A DNA stretch of 64,000 bases from Monilinia fructicola (Eukaryota; Ascomycota; Leotiomycetes; Helotiales; Sclerotiniaceae), in NCBI GenBank assembly GCA_008692225.1, contig VICG01000003.1:1171501-1235500 (forward strand), given 5' to 3'. The position numbers were made by a program, and so were the translations under genes. Positions 58,759 through 64,000 of the stretch are shown piece by piece. The first letter of the stretch is position 1, and each line of letters opens with the position of its first letter. The notes under the pieces were generated by a model. The model made no database searches, had not been told where the DNA came from, and worked only from the letters and a program-made list of their open reading frames with translations.

Positions 58759-61642
58759 ATGATAAACACCTCCAAGGATTTCACACCTCTTCCCACCGGC
58801 TCTAAGAAACGAATGAACATCTTGCGTGAGAGAGGTGATAGCAACATTTCGCAGCCACATTCTCCTGTTTCTGATCAATCAAAAGGACCTGTTGATCAGG
58901 CAAGGAGAGGTAATATGTACCAATCAGGGCATAGTTCTACTCGAGAGCAACTTCCATCAATAAACAGTCTTATTGATAGCGTGCCGCCTCTAAGTAGACC
59001 TGCGCAATCACCATACTCTGACCGGCAGAGCCCAGTCTTTCCATCTACATCTTCTCAAGATGGCCGGCTACCTGCCACACCTATACACCCAGACCATTCC
59101 TTTGACGCAAAATTTCAGCGTCCAGCAGCCTCGCGACAGTACTCATATGTCTCACGGCCGGATACGCTCGATAGGCTTGGCTATCCTGCTCCATCTACGC
59201 ACAAGGCGCCGACCAATCTAGGACCTATGCCAAAATCTCCTCGATACGCACCCCGATATCTGCATCAAGACTCACGACAAGGTCAACTTCCTCCGGGAAC
59301 CAACTGGTCTCACTCGGATTCTAACAGACAGGAACCCTTTCAGCCTTTGAGAGCCCATCCAGATCAGTATCGACATCAATCCCATGCTTCCAGACCCGAA
59401 CACGAGTCAAGGCCGTTCTCCCGCGAGCATGCTCCATTTGCACGGAACTACATGCCCACGCCTGCCAGTACTGCTATGGGCGAGCCTGTGACGGTGAAAG
59501 ATGGTCTGGGGCCGAAGATTTGGACAGGAACTCAATTCTTACCTCGTTTCGTCAAACAAGCCGATGTTGCGGGCGAAGGCCTGTGTTATTTCTATGATGA
59601 CGGAACTCATTGCAAGACAGTTATTGATGGAGAAGTTGTAAACGCCCTTTGGGGAGTTACCAAGGCGGGGAAGCCGAGAAAGAGACTTGCAATTGCGTGC
59701 ATCACATGTAGGGAGAAGAAGATCAAATGCGACCCAGACTATCCTAGATGTGTGCAGTGTGATAAATTTGGCAGGGTGTGCAAGTTCAAGAATGCGTAAG
59801 TCGCCATAATCGAAGGAACATGAATGCTGCTCACGCAGATATGATTGCCTACTTCTCAACGATTTGCCGCTTTGCTAATTGTGGTATATTAACAGCCCCC
59901 GCGGAGGCCAGAGTTCTCCAGACACACCACCAGCTGATCCAGAAGATAGTCTACCTGGCCCGGGCTCTTCAAATGACGGAGAATCTTTTAGAGTTGATGA
60001 TCGTGAAGTGAGCCATTCTGTTTCTCCGCGACAAAACCCGCACCGTGCGAGCCCGGAATCAGAGCAGCTCACTAAACGACAGCGTAATGGCTATAATGCC
60101 TTCACCCCCGTAGCTTCAGAAGCTTCCCCACGACTTTCTATTCACGAAATCGCATCTCCAACCACCGCTTGGGCAGAAGAACCAATGAATAGATCGAGTG
60201 ATCATACCCTACATGCTGATTGGCAGATTGATCCGTTCGACTCCAAGACAGAGTCAGATCTTCCCGATGAGCTTCTGGCGGTGTTCTTTAAATATGTCCC
60301 CGAGACCGCCTGTTGCATGTTTCCGAAACATAAGTTCACTAGCTGGGCTCGTTTCACTCGCGATAAATCTTTAGATGACCTTATGCTCATATATTCCATA
60401 CTTGCACTTGGAGCAACTTTCTCAGCGAAATCTGAGCACAAACATCTGGGTGCAAGATATGCCGCAATTGCAAGGTATGCATGCGACAGTCGTCGAATTT
60501 GCATCCAGCTGGTTCAAGCTCGTTTGATACTAGCTGTGTACTATTTTGCGATCAACAATCCCAACGATTCCTGGGATTTCTGTGGCTCTGCAGTGAGAGC
60601 TGCTACTGGTTTGAAGTTGAATATAGAGATTGAGAAGAGCGAAGATGCCTACCTCAAAACGTTTCCCTTCGGACTCAACTTCAGCGGATATGCGGAGTGC
60701 CGAAGACGAACCTTCTGGAGCTGTTATCTGATGGATAGATTCAATGGTTTTGGTTCAGGTCATATGAGCATGGTCGACCCCAAACATATATACCTGCGCC
60801 TGCCTTGCGACGAAAACAGCTTCGAGAGCCAGATTAACGTTCAAAATCCTCTTTTTGATGTGTCGAGTCAACTATCTCAGAACTACCCACGAACTTTGGG
60901 CCCAATAGCGTATATGATAAACCTGTCTACGATTTGGGGTGATGTTATGTGCAATATATATAGCAATTCACAAAAATCACAGCCAGCAAGGCTTTCCGAG
61001 TTTACAGAGTTCTATCAATCTACCATGGATCGTCTCTCAATTTGGAAAAGCACACTACCAAACTCCCATGCCTTCTCATCAGAAGTACTGGAAAGAATGT
61101 CCGATGCTGGAGAATTGAACACGTATATAACAATTCATGCATTGTATCACACAACACTAATGAAGCTTAATCGATATGTTCAGCCTTATGGATTCGATGA
61201 CTCGCAAATTCTTTGTCATGTTTATAAAGCCGCGGAACATGCAAAGTTTCTTTTAGACATCATGAATATCGTGGCCAATAGACGCAAGTGTATTGGCGCG
61301 AGGTCGCCAAGCTCAGATGCTTCCATTGAATTCACTTCACCCTTCGTGGGATATGCCATTGTCGCTGCCGTCGATATTCTTTCGGCCAGATCAACTAGAG
61401 CTGAGATACCAAGTATCATCAACTCATTCTCCGGTGCACGCTCAGTCATCGCCGAGATTGCACAGTTTTGGCAGACAGCAAAGATACAGGATTCGATCAT
61501 CTCGAAGCGTGTGAGTGACTTGACCGAGGTCGAACGCAAGAACTGGTCTTCCTCTGCCAAAGAACTGAGCAATGGAACTTTTGAGATGCACGATCCATTG
61601 GAGAACACTTTCTCTCGGGAAAACGACTGCATTTATCAATAA
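58759..61642 (+). CDS. Zn2Cys6 transcription factor with fungal-specific TF domain
   Basis: Binuclear zinc cluster regulator; target genes unknown. Two exons (intron 59796-59895) join in frame to 927 aa. Residues 1-300 are Pro/Ser/Gln-rich and disordered. Unusually, the zinc cluster is in the middle, residues 314-341: CITCREKKIKCD, then CVQC and FGRVC, six cysteines in standard spacing, preceded by a basic KAGKPRKRLA. The intron falls just after the cluster. The fungal-specific TF domain follows at about residues 430-650, including RRRTFWSCYLMDRF. The first upstream ATG in frame is at 58759; an open frame without ATG reaches back to 58750. The gene sits alone after a 12-kb gap, which would suit complex regulation. 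Confidence 0.92.
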
Positions 61643-63564
61643 GGGCATCCTAGGGGTGATATGTGTACATTATTTTACTATTTCTTTTCTTTTAACGACT
61701 GTCCTTGATGGGAAATGATACCAAGGGGAGTTCGAGACTGCGGTGCGTTTGCATCTACATTTGTATGAGTATGGCAGCATCTTGCATAGCGGGACAGCAG
61801 CATAACGTGGAGCACAGCACATATTGGATTTTGTTAGCATTTAGTTTGTTTATGAGAGATAATGTATATCATCTTGATCCCTCTGTTTTCGACTTGGATT
61901 GACATTGTCAAATATGGACTGTATACAGCAACAACCACTATTCTTGCAGCTTCCAGTCGGTGCCAGTCTAATTCAGCATCTTGGTGGCTGAGTAAGAGCC
62001 TCTATCTTCACTACCGCAGGGTCTTGTCACTAGATGTGTAAATTTATCACCTCGGCTTCAACCTCTCTCAAGGAACTCTTCTTCCAACCGCACGGAACCG
62101 AACCCCATCTCTTTTCTCTTCGCTGCTCAATCTTTCAAACAACCGACGGTCTCACATAGCTTGGGGATGCATCTGATTATCACCCCACAAAGTCACAGAC
62201 TGTCAATGCCAACCCGCTACTACACTTTCGTTCACGGAGTATTTGTTCAAAGTCCGTTTGTCTCATTACGCTTTACGTCAAGATCGACTGATTATGACAT
62301 GTGCCGTGTGATTGAATTACGCGAACCAAAAGAATTACCGTACATGCAGAGCGGTACGTTTTCGCAATGTAAGAGCCGCTCGGCACCTGCACGCCTGGCT
62401 GCATTAGGACAAGAAAACCGAGTGCCTAGAAGTTATTTGGCTAGTTCGAGTCAACGTGGACCAGTTCTGAGCTCTGATAGATAGTGCGTACCAGCCCGCT
62501 GGGAATTTGAACAGATTCGTACACAGATTTAAAGAGATCAGATTAGCTCGGCAGTGGTACCAACGCTCAGACGGTGGAGGATTTGTGCTAGGACTAGGCA
62601 AAGGCTACTTGAACTGGCTCGTGTTTAGGCGATGAACGAAGGATCTGCTTTAGGATATGATGTCGGGTAGATAAGACTAAGATAGAGAGGACGAACTAGT
62701 GGCGGATGAATGATGTTTGCAAGAAGACAGATGGGATGATGAGATGATGGGATAATGGGATAATGGGATGATGGGATGATGGGATGAAACTAGGACGCGA
62801 GGAAGTGGTCAAGTGTTGATCAGGTGACACAGCGGTGAATGGCTTTTTTCTGGTTGGTTGATGGCAAAAAGCGTTACGACTTTTTTATACTTTTAATCGG
62901 AAATTTCCCATATGCTACCCAGGTACCGTAGTAGACAAGTTGCTAATTTACACAGTAGGGCATATCGATGATTATTAGCCAAGGATTTTATAATTGCATT
63001 AATACTTTATCAATTTTTGCCAATAATCGCTATAAATTGGTTACCGCAGCATGATACAGTTTGAATTAAAACTAGTTCCAAGGTTGCTTGGTGTTGTTTT
63101 GGGTTTATGCCGGGATAAAAACTTTTAAGATAGTATATTCTTTGAATTCTTTTTTGTATATAAAACTTCGACTTGCTAAAATTTAAATATACAAACTTTT
63201 ACTTTCGAATCTCAAGATACTCTAAAGCATGATTTATGATTTTTAATAGATTTATTGATTTATCATGATTTTCTAAAACAAATTCCGTTTTCGGTTAATT
63301 TTTACCCCAGCATACGTAGGTCGATCCAATGATTATACGCTAGGTTATTGTGATTATGGCCTGCAATATGAGGCACAATACTGACAGTATCAAAGATATA
63401 GGCGGTGAGAATTAGATGGGCAGAATGAACTTCAAGCTCCAGAAAGTCGGGAGCTTTCGATAATTTCCAAGGTTGCGACCAGAGAGAGACTTGAAAGTTT
63501 TTGCATATGACTTCGAGGCTTACATTTTGATCTGGAATGATGCGATGATAACTTTGCAACCAGA
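61643..63564. other. Intergenic region with a GATGGGATAAT-type repeat and an AT-rich stretch
   Basis: About 1.9 kb. Open frames such as 62161-62484 (107 codons) have no recognisable features. From about 62880 to 63300 the sequence is AT-rich but less extreme than the islet at 24 kb. The last 200 bp are the presumed WDR83 promoter. Confidence 0.45.
62729..62787. repeat. Short tandem repeat, unit about GATGGGATAAT
   Basis: About six imperfect 10-11 bp copies in the TF-WDR83 intergenic region. Confidence 0.8.
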
Positions 63565-64000
63565 ATGGAATTTCCTTCCAATCCCTTAACCCAACTTCAT
63601 GGATCCAATGGTGTGTACAACCTCCATACTCTCTCTCTCTCTATATATTACCCAGACTGACCAGATACCAAAGGACCGGTCCACGCTTTAACCTACTCAT
63701 CATCTCCATCGACCTATATTCTAACAGGCTCCGCTGACCGCAACATACGACTATATAATCCTTCTCGTCCCGCAGCTTCTTCTCAACCTGCCCTTCCCCA
63801 TCAACCCATAAAACCTACGCAATTAATTCAAACATATTCCGCGCATGGCTATGAAGTACTGTCGATAGCGGTGGCATCAACAAATGCTACATTCGCTTCA
63901 TGTGGTGGTGACCGTAGTGTGTTTCTGTGGGATGTACAAACCGCAAAGACGATTAGGAAATTCGGTGGGAACAATGGACATACATCTCGGGTTAACAGTG
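63565..64000 (+). CDS. WD40 protein, WDR83/MORG1-like, 3'-truncated by window end
   Basis: Exon 1 is 63565-63610 (MEFPSNPLTQLHGSN), then a 54-nt intron (63611-63664), then an exon running off the window. WD40 repeats are clear: KGPVHALTYSSSPSTYILTG, then SADRNIRLYNP, then YEVLSIAVASTNATFASCGG and DRSVFLWDVQTAKTIRKFGG. The order and spacing match WDR83, a scaffold linked to MAPK signalling and the spliceosome. The stop lies outside the window, so length and later repeats cannot be judged. Confidence 0.85.

Noticed and set aside
62161..62484. Plus-strand 107-codon ORF after the transcription factor gene
   Set aside because: No family features and no supporting splice or promoter context.

Overview
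The window is nuclear DNA of a filamentous ascomycete. Genes are split by many short GT-AG introns (46-129 nt, one of 163 nt), and the products are typical of Pezizomycotina: a psi-factor-type fatty acid oxygenase, an LCCL-domain membrane protein, Rtt109, a GT15 mannosyltransferase and a Zn2Cys6 regulator. Gene content, intron style and an AT-rich islet suggest Leotiomycetes, perhaps a Botrytis/Sclerotinia relative. That placement is inference and has not been checked by any search.

Layout. 0-1.2 kb: 3' part of an acyltransferase-3 gene. 2.6-6.6 kb: dioxygenase-P450 fusion (Ppo type). 8.4-9.4 kb (-): succinate dehydrogenase subunit C. 10.6-12.6 kb: GH1 beta-glucosidase, convergent with QTRT2 (12.7-14.2 kb, -). 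15.1-17.0 kb: LCCL protein. 17-19.9 kb: unresolved coding-like fragments. 19.9-21.6 kb (-): RTT109, divergent from mitochondrial ribosomal protein mL57 (21.8-22.7 kb). 24.0-24.7 kb: very AT-rich islet with a long inverted repeat. 26.5-28.1 kb: S-adenosylmethionine decarboxylase with an uORF-rich leader. 28.6-29.6 kb: a run of microsatellites. 31.6-33.0 kb: unrecognised KEN-box protein. 34.3-34.7 kb: a 399-bp MITE. 37.7-40.6 kb (-): gamma-tubulin complex component, divergent from a GT15 mannosyltransferase (41.0-42.4 kb). 43.4-44.9 kb: serine beta-lactamase-like esterase. 45.3-46.6 kb: aquaporin. 46.6-58.8 kb: about 12 kb without a recognisable gene. 58.8-61.6 kb: Zn2Cys6 transcription factor. 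63.6 kb to the end: start of a WDR83-type WD40 gene.

The genes do not form one pathway. Most are housekeeping genes, with accessory metabolism (oxylipin synthase, beta-glucosidase, beta-lactamase-like esterase) between them. I see no biosynthetic cluster, CRISPR array, rRNA or convincing tRNA.

The strongest unexpected signal is the distribution of broken reading frames. Six genes at 0-1.2 kb and 15-40.6 kb carry about 15 one-base frame breaks, mostly in homopolymers. Genes at 2.6-14.2 kb and 41-64 kb, and mL57 at 21.8-22.7 kb, splice into clean frames. This points to local sequence-quality blocks, or less likely to real gene decay, and it probably hides further genes at 17-19 kb and 36-37.7 kb.
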